From Nostoc sp. FACHB-110 (lineage in GTDB: Bacteria; Cyanobacteriota; Cyanobacteriia; Cyanobacteriales; Nostocaceae), in assembly GCF_014697425.1 (NCBI RefSeq), contig NZ_JACJRU010000032.1, positions 1 to 64,000 of the forward strand: a stretch of 64,000 nucleotides of DNA, read 5' to 3'. A program made the translations under genes and the position numbers. This document shows positions 1-9,200 of the stretch, in pieces (position 1 is the first letter of the stretch; every line of letters begins with the position of its first letter). Under the pieces are notes generated by a model that was not told the DNA's origin, made no database searches, and was given only the letters and a program-made list of their open reading frames with translations.

Positions 1-101
1 ATCCAAGAAATCTTTGACCAACTCACATTTGAGCAGGTAATTTCTGTGTCTTCTTATAACTTTATCCTGGAAGCTCTATTCTATGCAGCTTCATATTAAA
101 T

Positions 102-446
102 TGGTATAAGTTAATTCGTGAGAATCAAACGATTATCTTAGAAGATTTGAATGTCTCAGGAATGCTCAAAAACCGTAAACTCTCTAGAGCTATTAGTGAT
201 TTAGGGTGGAGACAGTTTCGGACATTTCTAGAAGGCAAAGCCGAAAAATATGGACGTGAGTTCCGCGTTATCAGTAGATGGGAACCAACAAGCCAAACCT
301 GCTCATGCTGTGGACTCAGCGGCGGTAAGCTCGACCTTTCTATCCGCGAATGGATTTGCTTAAATTGCGAATCCACGCATGATAGGGACGTGAACGCCGC
401 AGTTAATATTAAAGTTGCCGGAGGACATTCGGAAACTCAAAACTGA
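102..446 (+). pseudogene. tnpB: TnpB (IS200/IS605 OrfB) C-terminal remnant
   Basis: Only the last ~115 residues of a TnpB RNA-guided nuclease remain. The frame shows the RuvC-II glutamate context (ILEDLNVSGM), a zinc finger made of CSCCG and CLNCE, and the RuvC-III aspartate in DRDVNAA. The first RuvC aspartate and the whole N-terminus are missing, so it cannot be an active nuclease. Homology begins abruptly near base 102, where an unrelated short frame ends in a stop at 97-99. The 3' side is intact and runs into the element's right end. A TTG at 147 would be an accidental start. Confidence 0.9.
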
Positions 447-578
447 CGTGGAGGAAAGCGTCAGACTGCCGTAAAGGTAGCAGCATCCTGTGAAGCGTCA
501 ACCCGCCAAGAATTCATACAGTTCAGTCTGTTTGATTAGATTGGAATCCTCACGCCTTCAGGCTGAGGAGGATGTCAA
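440..578 (+). ncRNA. IS605-type right end / probable omega-RNA scaffold
   Basis: The sequence just after the TnpB stop has the form seen at the right ends of cyanobacterial IS605/IS1341 elements: a GTGGAGGAAAGCGTCAGAC start, a CGTAAAGG loop segment and a terminal hairpin CCTCA-c-GCC-TTCA-GGC-TGAGG (548-568) followed by AGGATGTCAA. In TnpB systems this region is transcribed as the guide scaffold and the guide would begin right after about 578. Transcription here is inferred, not seen. Confidence 0.6.
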
Positions 579-647
579 ATGATAAAAAGCTTGATAACGT
601 TACAGAGGCGATAGCGTGTGGAGACTGCAATCGCCTTTTACCTCAAA

Positions 648-1211
648 CTAAGCCGCAACTACTGGCCGCACTCCCAGATAAGCAATCGCACTATCCGCAG
701 TATCAACCACCTGATTCCTGCCATACAGTCGTGGTCGAGAGTACCAACCTTCTGCATTGCACCCGACGAAGCCCACCAAACGCCCTTCCTGAAAGACTTT
801 CGTGCTGAATGATAGCCAATCAACCTCATCATGCCACAGCCCATACTTACGGCAGGCTTCTTCGAGTTCGTCTGATAATCGTTCGTTTCGCTGGCGTGGG
901 GTTTCTGGTTCAGCGATGGTTGCTTTAACTTCGGCTACTCGTGTTGCGAACCAATCTCGCTCGAAAGGTAATCTTCCATTGTTAGTCAGTTGTACCCAAA
1001 CGGTGATTCCGCCTTCGATCCAGATGGTTTTTATTTGGTCAGGAGTGCTGTTGATGATGGTTGCAATGATTTGGCGATCTCGGTTGGTTAGCGGGTCTTG
1101 GGTTGGGGCTACCGTTTCGGACTGGGTTGCAAGAAGCTGATTTAGTTCTTCTTGTGCTTTCTGTTGTTCGTCAACGGACAGGGCTTGCTTGGTTAGTGTT
1201 CCGTAAGCCAT
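648..1211 (-). CDS. Conserved plasmid protein, paralogue of the 52291-53031 protein
   Basis: A 187-residue protein of unknown function. The ATG at 1211 is preferred to an upstream one at 1259 because AAGGAG lies 8 bases before it. Residues ~12-35 (DEQQKAQEELNQ..., then VAP) match the N-terminus of the protein at 52291-53031, and the C-terminal third has the same layout in both (a DELEEACRKYGL-type helix, then a glycine/tryptophan-rich strand region and a D.A..AIAYL end). No catalytic motif is visible. Two paralogues on one replicon suggest a plasmid-backbone role or two fused backbones. Confidence 0.7.
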   Translation of the reverse strand: MAYGTLTKQALSVDEQQKAQEELNQLLATQSETVAPTQDPLTNRDRQIIATIINSTPDQIKTIWIEGGITVWVQLTNNGRLPFERDWFATRVAEVKATIAEPETPRQRNERLSDELEEACRKYGLWHDEVDWLSFSTKVFQEGRLVGFVGCNAEGWYSRPRLYGRNQVVDTADSAIAYLGVRPVVAA

Positions 1212-1259
1212 AATGTAACTCCTTGGATAAAGGGAAAGGCGATCGCTCCGTCTGGACAA

Positions 1260-1640
1260 CTCAGCGATCGCCTTTGTTTTTTACGAACAAACGTTGTGGG
1301 AATCCACAACGCATTCACCTAAATTTGGCGCAGCCTTAAATAAAAATGCCTCGTGTCAGTGACCGAGGTTTGCAACAACAGCATATCTATTGATCAGGCG
1401 CAGTCTCGCTTACTGGCGTTGAAAGCGGATGCAGTGCTGAATCGCAATCTTTTATTCATCGATTCATCATCGATGCAATCAATCTTCCCTCCTGTATCCA
1501 TCACTTTCTCTGGTTTCGCCAGTGCTTCAGCTACCCTTCCAGGGGTTCAATTGATTGTTTATTTCATGGTTCTGAATGTTTAGCACCGCTTTATTTATCT
1601 AAGAGGCAGGTACTTGCTTCCTCTTTTATGACCTAATACT
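1260..1640. other. Intergenic spacer, no convincing gene
   Basis: Contains GGCGATCGC boxes near 1264 and a GTG-initiated 76-codon frame (1353-1583) without family resemblance or a ribosome site. I see no gene here. A weak AAGAGG/CCTCTT hairpin lies near 1601-1626. Confidence 0.5.
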
Positions 1641-1689
1641 ACTACGCTCACCAGTGGTTGTCAAGTACTAAAGAACTGGTGAGCGTAGT
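1641..1689. promoter_or_regulatory. Perfect 15-bp inverted repeat, operator-like
   Basis: ACTACGCTCACCAGT (1641-1655) and ACTGGTGAGCGTAGT (1675-1689) are exact reverse complements around a 19-base loop. The half-site recurs upstream of the neighbouring XRE gene (CTCACCAGT at 2017-2025, ACTGGTG at 2054-2060), so it is more likely a repressor site than only a terminator. There is no T-tract. Confidence 0.6.
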
Positions 1690-1698
1690 TGATTTTAT

Positions 1699-1989
1699 CT
1701 ATGCTTCGTAGTCTACATCCCAGATCAGAGCGGTAATTTCTCCATTCAATGCCGCACAAAGTTTTTCCAATATTTCTGTGCTAACAGTCATTTGGTCAGG
1801 TTTTTTCGGTTTTTTGAGAAATACGTGAGGAGTTTCTAGTTGCTGAATGTAAGCTACAGATACTCCTACTTCCTCAGATAACTTTTGTCGGCTATATCCT
1901 GCTTTCTCCCTCAGTTCTCTCAGCTTTTGGGCATTCTCTTCATTCCACCTAAACGCAGCGATCGGTGTTACATCTACAATAATATTCAT
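1699..1989 (-). CDS. XRE-family helix-turn-helix regulator
   Basis: A 96-residue DNA-binding protein. Residues ~20-45 (LRELREKAGYSRQKLSEEVG) and the following VSVAYIQQLE form a Cro/C1-type helix-turn-helix; the C-terminus is acidic. The ATG at 1989 is chosen because upstream ATGs at 2031 and beyond lie inside the predicted promoter. The gene is flanked on both sides by ACTGGTG half-sites, which suggests autorepression. No toxin partner is adjacent, so it is probably a stand-alone or orphan antitoxin-like repressor. Confidence 0.75.
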   Translation of the reverse strand: MNIIVDVTPIAAFRWNEENAQKLRELREKAGYSRQKLSEEVGVSVAYIQQLETPHVFLKKPKKPDQMTVSTEILEKLCAALNGEITALIWDVDYEA

Positions 1990-2010
1990 TTTTACTTTAA
2001 TCTTACTTTT

Positions 2011-2066
2011 ACTGCGCTCACCAGTTGACATATTAATACTAAATAGATAATATACTGGTGTCAACC
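2011..2066. promoter_or_regulatory. Overlapping divergent promoters with ACTGGTG half-sites
   Basis: On the minus strand TTGACA (2064-2059), 17 bases, TAGTAT (2041-2036) reads toward the XRE gene. On the plus strand TTGACA (2025-2030), 17 bases, TAATAT (2048-2053) reads the other way. Both -35 boxes overlap an inverted pair, CACCAGT (2019-2025) and ACTGGTG (2054-2060). The geometry fits a repressor that shuts off both promoters. Confidence 0.6.
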
Positions 2067-2454
2067 ATCAGGCAACACCAAGCCACAACAAAAGCGATCG
2101 CCCGCAGAACGCACTGCGATCGCAACTCATTTGATTTGCAGCAAATGAGCTATTTATCATGCTTACACACAAATGGCGTGATTCAGAAATCGATCAAATG
2201 CTTTAAGGCAGTTGGGGGCTTAAGCCTGTTATTACTGCCGAACTTATTACTAATCAAAACGATTGACAAATCTTTGAATAACTCAACCATGCTAGAGCTT
2301 GAAAGCGATCGCCTCTGAACACTGCAATCGCTCAACAGTAATAGCATTAAGCAGTTATTACCACTGCAACAGTCTTGAATTATAAAACTTAAAGGTTTGA
2401 AGCGGCATAGTTGCAATGCCGCAATAACTTTATGCGTCAAAAATCGGAGAAAGT
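2067..2454. other. Intergenic spacer with HIP1 sites and a small hairpin
   Basis: Holds several GCGATCGC or near-HIP1 boxes and a CTCATTTG...CAAATGAG hairpin near 2126-2149. An 86-codon frame starting at 2058 has no family features and overlaps the promoter. Nothing else is supported; this may be the leader of the next gene, with a possible transcript starting near 2060. Confidence 0.4.
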
Positions 2455-3246
2455 ATGGACGCGATTATTAACAGTGAAAGTCACCCCAGCCCCTTTGACC
2501 AAATTAAACATACTGATAGCGATGGTTCTGAATATTGGCTGGCCCGTGAACTAATGCCCATTTTGGGATATCAGCAGTGGCGACGGCTAGAAGATGCTAT
2601 AGATAGAGCTATTACTGCTTGTACAAATATTGGTCAAGAAAGCAAGAATCACTTTTTGCCATTGCCGGCAAAAAGTACCGGAGGCAGACCCAGAGACGAT
2701 TTCAGGCTCAGTCGATATGGTTGCTATTTAACAGCAATGAATGGTGACTCCCGTAAGCCAGAAATCGCCGCAGCACAAAATTACTTTGCGATAAAAACCC
2801 GTGAGGCAGAGTTAGCCCCACAAAATTCAGAACTACTTGCCCAACTCTGGGAGAAACTCGAACAGCAAAATAAGGTAATCGAAGAACAAGGTAAGGCGAT
2901 CGCTGACCTTCAAGCCCAAATCCAAAACCTGCTGCCCCCATCAGCCGACTTCATGCCTCCCGGTTGGGATGCCGAAGTTTGGCGATCGCTTCCTTCGCAG
3001 GACAAAAGCCACTTCAGGTTCTTGTACCGCCGTCGCAACTTCCGACCATCCCAAGAGAATCAACCATTAGCCCTACCTGCGGCCACGGTTGAGCAGATGA
3101 AAGAACGGCAACGGGCTGAGGTTACGCGATTGGTTGGTGAAGTGTCACCCGAAGAGAAACAGCAGTTTCAAGCTGCGAAACTCCAAAAGCTCAGAGAGTT
3201 TTGGTCGCAAGCCTCAGACGAAGAACAAAAAGAGATGCCGTTTTAG
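2455..3246 (+). CDS. BRO-N / DinD-like DNA-damage-inducible family protein
   Basis: A 263-residue protein. Residues ~14-110 match the DinD/BRO-N pattern (FDQIKHTDSDGSEYWLAREL, then MPILGYQQWRRLEDAIDRA, then SRYGCYLTAMNGDSRKPEIA). Residues ~125-160 form a glutamine-rich coiled coil, followed by a charged C-terminal region. DinD antagonises RecA filaments in E. coli; the exact role here is unknown. GGAGA lies 7 bases before the ATG. It ends 20 bases before the next gene, so the two are likely one operon. The C-terminal extension is not part of canonical DinD. Confidence 0.75.
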   Translation: MDAIINSESHPSPFDQIKHTDSDGSEYWLARELMPILGYQQWRRLEDAIDRAITACTNIGQESKNHFLPLPAKSTGGRPRDDFRLSRYGCYLTAMNGDSRKPEIAAAQNYFAIKTREAELAPQNSELLAQLWEKLEQQNKVIEEQGKAIADLQAQIQNLLPPSADFMPPGWDAEVWRSLPSQDKSHFRFLYRRRNFRPSQENQPLALPAATVEQMKERQRAEVTRLVGEVSPEEKQQFQAAKLQKLREFWSQASDEEQKEMPF

Positions 3247-3266
3247 GAGATACAGGAGATAAGCAG

Positions 3267-4319
3267 ATGAGTAGCGTTAATCCTGCTGAGAGATTTTCAG
3301 TCTTAGTTATTTTGCGTCGAGAATATCTGGATATTACCGGAAACTTCTGTGCTGCTAAGTTAATTGAGTATTTTCGGCATTGGACAAACTGGAAGGTCAA
3401 GAATCACCGCACATCTTGGGTTTATCAGCCACTCAAGAAAATCTATCGTGACCTGATGGGTGAGCATAGCCTTCATGTCATTAGAAAGGCGATCTCTTTG
3501 CTTGACGAGATGAGTATTATCTCCAAGCAGAAGAATCCAGGTAACGGGCAAGATCGGACGTGGCAGTATAAATTAAACCTTGAGGTACTGAATAAGCTGC
3601 TTGAACTTGGCAGGTGCAAAACTGAACATTCGACGTTCGCTGTAGAACAATACCACAGATCCCATCCAGAAGCTTCTAAGCCACAACAGCACGTTGCTGC
3701 TGAGGAAGAAAAAAGTGAAGTAGAAGAAACCGAGATATCGAACTACGACCAGGAAGGGGAGCAAATCGAGATTGTTAGCTACACCCCAGAACCAGAACAA
3801 ACTGAGATTGTTGACTACGGCCAAGAACCAATTCGCCAAACCACACAACCAATGCAACCCCAGATTTCTCACTTCGTTGATGAACAAGAACTGGATGACT
3901 CAACTAACGACGAAGAGCATCATGAGGACGAGCTTTCCGGGGCGGCAGTTAAAGCTGACTTTAATGTGCCTAAGCAGGAAATTGCGGAGGTTTGTAACGA
4001 GTTGAGGCGGTTGCGGATCAATCCTCAGCCGTGTTTGGGGGTGATCAAGAAGCATTGGGATAACGTGCAAGGTGCGATCGCTTGCGTAAAAGATGCTGTT
4101 GCTGAGGGATGGTGTACGAATCCAACTGGTCTATTCATCAATAGCTGCAAGAGTGGGGCTAAGGGAAAGAACACTGTTACTGCCGATGTTAGTGCTTGGT
4201 TCGAGTGGGCGCGAAGGCAACGGATTGTGCTGGCGATGTCGGGTGGGGTCGTTTATACGGTCGATGGGGAGGCTGTCGAGTTGGCCGAGATGATGCGGCG
4301 GTTTCCGGTACTTTTGTGA
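3267..4319 (+). CDS. Putative plasmid replication accessory protein (winged-helix-like N-terminus)
   Basis: A 350-residue protein; start ATG 3267 has CAGGAGA 8 bases upstream, whereas an in-frame ATG at 3201 lies inside the preceding gene. Residues ~1-110 (YFRHW..., QPLKKIYRDLMG, RKAISLLDEMSII) look like a replisome-organiser winged helix. The middle is acidic and repetitive (EPEQTEIVDY repeats), and the C-terminal ~110 residues are conserved. Its C-terminus is found again at 41331-41502 and, decayed, at 27411-27480, as repA fragments are elsewhere in the window, which links it to plasmid replication. The last residues (FPVLL) differ from the FPGGE end of the other copy. Function is inferred. 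Confidence 0.6.
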   Translation: MSSVNPAERFSVLVILRREYLDITGNFCAAKLIEYFRHWTNWKVKNHRTSWVYQPLKKIYRDLMGEHSLHVIRKAISLLDEMSIISKQKNPGNGQDRTWQYKLNLEVLNKLLELGRCKTEHSTFAVEQYHRSHPEASKPQQHVAAEEEKSEVEETEISNYDQEGEQIEIVSYTPEPEQTEIVDYGQEPIRQTTQPMQPQISHFVDEQELDDSTNDEEHHEDELSGAAVKADFNVPKQEIAEVCNELRRLRINPQPCLGVIKKHWDNVQGAIACVKDAVAEGWCTNPTGLFINSCKSGAKGKNTVTADVSAWFEWARRQRIVLAMSGGVVYTVDGEAVELAEMMRRFPVLL

Positions 4320-4988
4320 ACTTCAATGGTGGAGTATTGCTCGATGTGGTGAAGAAATATATCAAACAGCAAAATTCGACAGCAAAATTCGGCGGTTAGC
4401 TAACTAAATCCTGCCCTGATTTTCATACCCAAATTCCCAAATTCACCTGGGGATGAAAGCAAGGAAGGTTAATTTAAAAAGTAAGCTGGTGATCACACAA
4501 TTCATTATTTTGTTTAGCGTTCAGAAGTGGGACAATATTTTTCTCTCTTCGTAGTAACAAAAGAGGTATCAGACAAGACTTTTAATTAACAAAAGACATA
4601 CAGAAATATTTAGTTTTTTTGAGATTACTATGTTCTGTAGATACATATCATAAGAAATATCTACTGGTTAGTAACATTTTATTAAGCTTATATAAACATC
4701 ATTGTTGCTTGAGCAAGCATAGGGTTGACTAGTATTAATAATAATTACTTATATATTTTTAAAATAGAGAGATATCATATTATGCTTCTCCACACAAGGA
4801 AAAAATCAGATTTTTGACAAAAATCTGATTTAAATTAATGAAATATCAAATTTTTGATTAATGATATAAATATATCTGTACGGAAATAAAATTTTAAATA
4901 ATAATCAGTTTTGCAGATATTAAATTTGCCAAAAGCTCTAATTTAAATTTCTGGTAAAGATACTTTTCTAGCTATAAAAAAGTGATAA
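4266..4988. repeat. Segmental duplication, copy 1 (copy 2 at 27411-28112)
   Basis: About 720 bp covering the end of the 3267 gene and the AT-rich spacer behind it recurs at 27411-28112 with only scattered substitutions and small indels (for example GTGATCACACAATTCATTA in both). Similarity stops at AGTGATAA (4981-4988 and 28105-28112). Apart from the gene end it has no coding potential. Confidence 0.9.
4803..4831. terminator. Perfect 13-bp hairpin in AT-rich spacer
   Basis: AAATCAGATTTTT / AAAAATCTGATTT with a 3-base loop. Copy 2 of the duplication keeps both arms exactly (27927-27939, 27943-27955) although the loop changed from GAC to GCC, so the stem may be under selection. It could act as a bidirectional terminator. 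Confidence 0.45.
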
Positions 4989-5355
4989 GGAGTTATTTAG
5001 AAGGTTGCACTTTACTTAAGCTTTATCTTTATAGGAATAATTTTAAAAAATGCTCTTTATTTAAAAAACAGTAGTTAGAAATACTGAATTATGCAGAAAT
5101 AAGCATAATTTTCTTAAGTAGTTATGTTATAAAAATAGATGAGTATCATAAATAACAATCCTAGTTTTTACTGAAATTATTATCTGATGAATAATTATTA
5201 CCAAATAGACAGCTTCATGAAATATTGAAGTCGATTAAAGCTGCCAAAAATGCGGCTTTTTATTCGACGCAGCCTTTGTAGCAAGATAGAATGGGCTAGT
5301 TTTTTGATTAGCTCTCTCCCAATTAGAAATTAAATTTACCCATAGAAAAAAGCAA
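4989..5355. other. AT-rich spacer, no gene seen
   Basis: Very AT-rich sequence with stops in all frames. A GCCAAAAATGCGGCTTTTTATT stretch near 5242 resembles a weak terminator. The 5356 gene has no clear promoter; TTTACCCATAGAAAAAAGC directly precedes its ATG. Confidence 0.4.
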
Positions 5356-6090
5356 ATGAACCAAAGTCTAAATATTCAAGAAATTGCCATTGCGATCGCT
5401 GCAAAACAACACAACCCGACAATTTTAACTCCAGATTTTCTCAAGTATAGTGGTATCGTCCCTAATAATTGGGAACTGGGTAAGCCTCCGATTCTAACAG
5501 ATTCTAATGCTCAGGTAGTCTTTGCCAATGGGATTAGTATAACTTCATACGTCAAACGGATTATTTTCACAGAGGCGATCGCCACTAAAGAATTCACTGA
5601 GGTAGAAATTTCGTCCCTAGCTCGCAAATATGTAGAGACATTGGCGAAAGTAGACTATCAGGGGGTATCGATTAACTTTCGAGGATATGTGTTTTTTGAG
5701 GAGCAAAACAATACAGCACGCAACTTTATCTTTGGCACACTGCTGAATCCTGGCCCTTGGCATGAGTTTGGTAAAGCACCTGTGCAAGCTGCAATGCGGT
5801 TTAGTTACACCCTAGAAAGGGCACAACTGAGCTTGGATATCAATGAAGCAGGGTTACAATTACCAGATCAAACAGTGCATCCCATCGTGCTATTCACCGC
5901 TACTTTTAATCACGCAATTGTTCAAGAAGAACCAAGTCGGCGGGTAGCTATTCTATCAGAAATAATTAGTAATTGGCAGACAGATATAGAGGCTTACAAA
6001 GAACTGGTGAACACCAAGTTTCTCAATTCACCATATCAGCTAAATTTAGTAGCAAATGAATCTGTTATCCCCACAGTAACGACTTTTTGA
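5356..6090 (+). CDS. Conserved hypothetical protein (244 aa)
   Basis: I do not recognise the family. The protein is soluble, without signal peptide or membrane segment, and has alternating strands (ILTDSNAQVVFANG, SINFRGYVFFEEQ) with an aromatic-rich middle (LLNPGPWHEFGKAPVQAAMRF). HIP1 sites lie inside the reading frame and codon use matches the surroundings, so it looks like a native gene. It lies 170 bases before the CARDB gene on the same strand and might be co-transcribed with it. Confidence 0.6.
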   Translation: MNQSLNIQEIAIAIAAKQHNPTILTPDFLKYSGIVPNNWELGKPPILTDSNAQVVFANGISITSYVKRIIFTEAIATKEFTEVEISSLARKYVETLAKVDYQGVSINFRGYVFFEEQNNTARNFIFGTLLNPGPWHEFGKAPVQAAMRFSYTLERAQLSLDINEAGLQLPDQTVHPIVLFTATFNHAIVQEEPSRRVAILSEIISNWQTDIEAYKELVNTKFLNSPYQLNLVANESVIPTVTTF

Positions 6091-6263
6091 GTGCTGTGTG
6101 AGGACGAATAGATCAATAAAACCAAAAACCACACCCCCAGAAGTTGGAATTCATAAAGCAGGGAGGTTGTTCAAAAATCTACTAGATTTTAAGCTCAACC
6201 TACGGGGAGATTGGTGTTTATGTTGGAAAAAGCAGCATCTATTAAACAATTGGGAGATTATTG

Positions 6264-9200
6264 ATGAACAATATTGACTTGATAGTGTCTTCTGTAACGG
6301 CTCCACTATCTATCACCTTGGGTGAGACGATTCCCATATCTTGGACAGTCAAAAACCAAAGTACAGATTATGTCTTGGCAAACTACTGGTATGACTATAT
6401 TTACATTTCCAATGACCAGATATTAGACCAAAGCGATACTTTTCTCTTCTCTAAATATGCAGGACAAAATACGGCTCTAGCAGCCACAGGTAGTTATACT
6501 ACCACCGAGAACATTTCTATTCCCAACTCCGTAGCACAACGAGGTAGTATCAGCCGCTACCTGTTATTTGTTACTGATGGAGGAAACAACCAGGATGAAA
6601 CCAATGAAACTAACAATGTATTCGCCCAAGCTATCACTATAAATGCCCCAGATTTAGTCGTGACAGCAGCTAACGTCCCAATTACGGCTGAATTAGGCGA
6701 GACGATTTTTGTATCTTGGACAGTTAAAAACCAAGGTACAGTTTCTGCCACATCTTACTGGTATGACTTTATTTACATTTCCAAAGACGAGTTTTTAGAC
6801 GACAGCGATAGTTTTGTCCTCTACACAAATTCTGGAAGACCTTTAGCCTCAGATAGTAGTTATACCGATACCTCAGACATTTTTATTCCCGACAATGTAG
6901 GATCTGGCATTCACTACCTATTATTTGTCGCTGATGGAGGAGAATATTACAGCAACCAGCTTGAAACTAATGAGGACAATAATGTATTCGCCCAAGCCAT
7001 CACCATCAATAATCCCCCAGATGTAGATTTAGTTATTACTGCTGTTAATGCCCCAACCATAACTGGGTTAGGTGACACAATTTCTGTGTCTTGGACAGTT
7101 AAAAACCAAGGTACAGCTTCTACCTCATCTGACTGGTATGACTATATTTACATTTCTGATGACCAGCTACTTGACGAAAGTGATTTCCGCCTCACAGACG
7201 GCTACACAAGAGAGAATAAGCTTCTAGCATCTGGCAGTAGTTATACAATTACCGAGGATATTTCTATTGACAACTTTGTAGCACCAGGCGATCACTATCT
7301 GTTATTTGTTGCTGATAAAGACCATTACCAGGGTGAAACCAATGAAACTAACAATGTATTTGCCCAAGCCATTACCATAAATGATGCCCCAGATTTGGTG
7401 ATTACTGCTGCCAATGCCCCAACTACTGCTACATTAGGTGAGACTGTTTTTGTGTCTTGGACAGTTAAAAACCAAAGTACAATTTCTGCCAAGGCATACA
7501 ACTGGTACGACGCAGTTTACATTTCCGATGACCAGTTCTTCGACAATAGCGATACCCAACTCGCCTCCTATGAGAGAAGAGAGAATACGCCTCTAGCATT
7601 TGACAGTAGCTATACAGTTACCCAAGATATTTCTATTGACAACTTTGTAGCACCAGGCAATCGCTATCTGTTATTTGTCGCTGATAAAGACCACTACCAG
7701 GGTGAAACCAATGAAACCAACAATGTATTCGCCCAAGCCATCACCATTGCTGCCCCAGATTTGGTGATTACTGCTGCCAATGCCCCAACTACTGCTACAT
7801 TAGGTGAGACGGTTTCTGTGTCTTGGACAGTTAAAAACCAAGGTACAACTTCTGGCTTTTTCACGACTGACTATATTTACATTTCTAATAACCAGTTCTT
7901 CGATCAAAGCGATACCCTCGTCGGCGAATATTCTGGATGGCCGCTAGCATCTGGCAGTAGCAATACGGCTACGCAGAACATTTCTATTCCCAACACCGTA
8001 GCACCAGGCGAGCGCTACTTGTTATTTGTCGCTGATGGACGAAATAACCAGGTTGAAACCAATGAAACCAACAATGTATTCGCCCAAGCCATTACCATAA
8101 ATGATGCCCCAGATTTGTTGATTACTGCTGCTAACGCCCCAACCACTGCTGCATTAGGTGAAACGATTTCTGTATCTTGGACTGTTAAAAACCAAGGTCT
8201 AGTTTCTACCTCATCTAACTGGTATGACTATATTTACATTTCCGATGACCAGTTCTTTGACAACAACGATACCTATCTCAGCCGCCGCGATGCAGCAAAA
8301 GATACGCCTCTAGCATCTGGGGGGAGTTATACAGTGACCCAAGACATTTCTATTTTCAACTTTTTCAAAACAATAGCCACAGGCGATCACTACCTATTAT
8401 TTGTCGCTGATGGAGGAGGATATTACGGCAACCAGGTTGAAACCAATGAAACTAACAATGTATTCGCCCAAGCAATTACCATTGCTGCCCCAGATTTAGT
8501 CATTACTGCCGCCAATGCCCCAACTACTGCTGCATTAGGTGAAACGATTTCTGTATCTTGGACTGTTAAAAACCAAGGTCTAGTTTCTGCTTTCGCTAAC
8601 TGGTTTGACGCAGTTTACATTTCTGATGACCAATTCTTCGACTCTAGCGATACCTATCTCACCGAACGTTATACAGAAGAGAATACGCCTCTAGCAGCCG
8701 CAGGTAGTTATACAGCCACCCAAGATATTTCTATTCCTGACTCTCACTATGTAGCAACAACAGGCGATCGCTACCTATTATTTGTCGCCGATGGATCAAA
8801 TAACCAGGTTGAAACCAACGAGGACAACAATGTATTCGCCCAAGCCATCACCATTGCTGCCCCAGATTTGGTGATTACTGCTGCCAATGCTCCAACCTCT
8901 GCTGCATTAGGTGAGACGGTTTCCGTATCTTGGACTGTTAAAAACCAAGGTCTAGTTTCTGCTTTCGCTGACTGGTATGACGCAGTTTACATTTCCGATA
9001 ACCAGTTCTTCGACAACAGCGATACCCAACTAGCCTACCATTATACAGGAGAGAATACGCCCCTGGCAGCCGCAGGTAGTTATACAGCCACCCAAGATAT
9101 TTCTATTCCTGACTATATAGCAGGCGATGTCTACGACGGGCTGCGCCAACGCTACCTATTATTTGTCGCTGATGAAGGAGGATATTACGGCAACCAGGTG

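Noticed and set aside
1..99. Open frame ending at 97-99 at the left edge
   Set aside because: Only ~32 codons are visible, with no recognisable motif; it could be the end of a gene outside the window but cannot be supported.
1601..1626. Possible terminator AAGAGG...CCTCTT
   Set aside because: Only six clean base pairs and no gene ending upstream on that strand.
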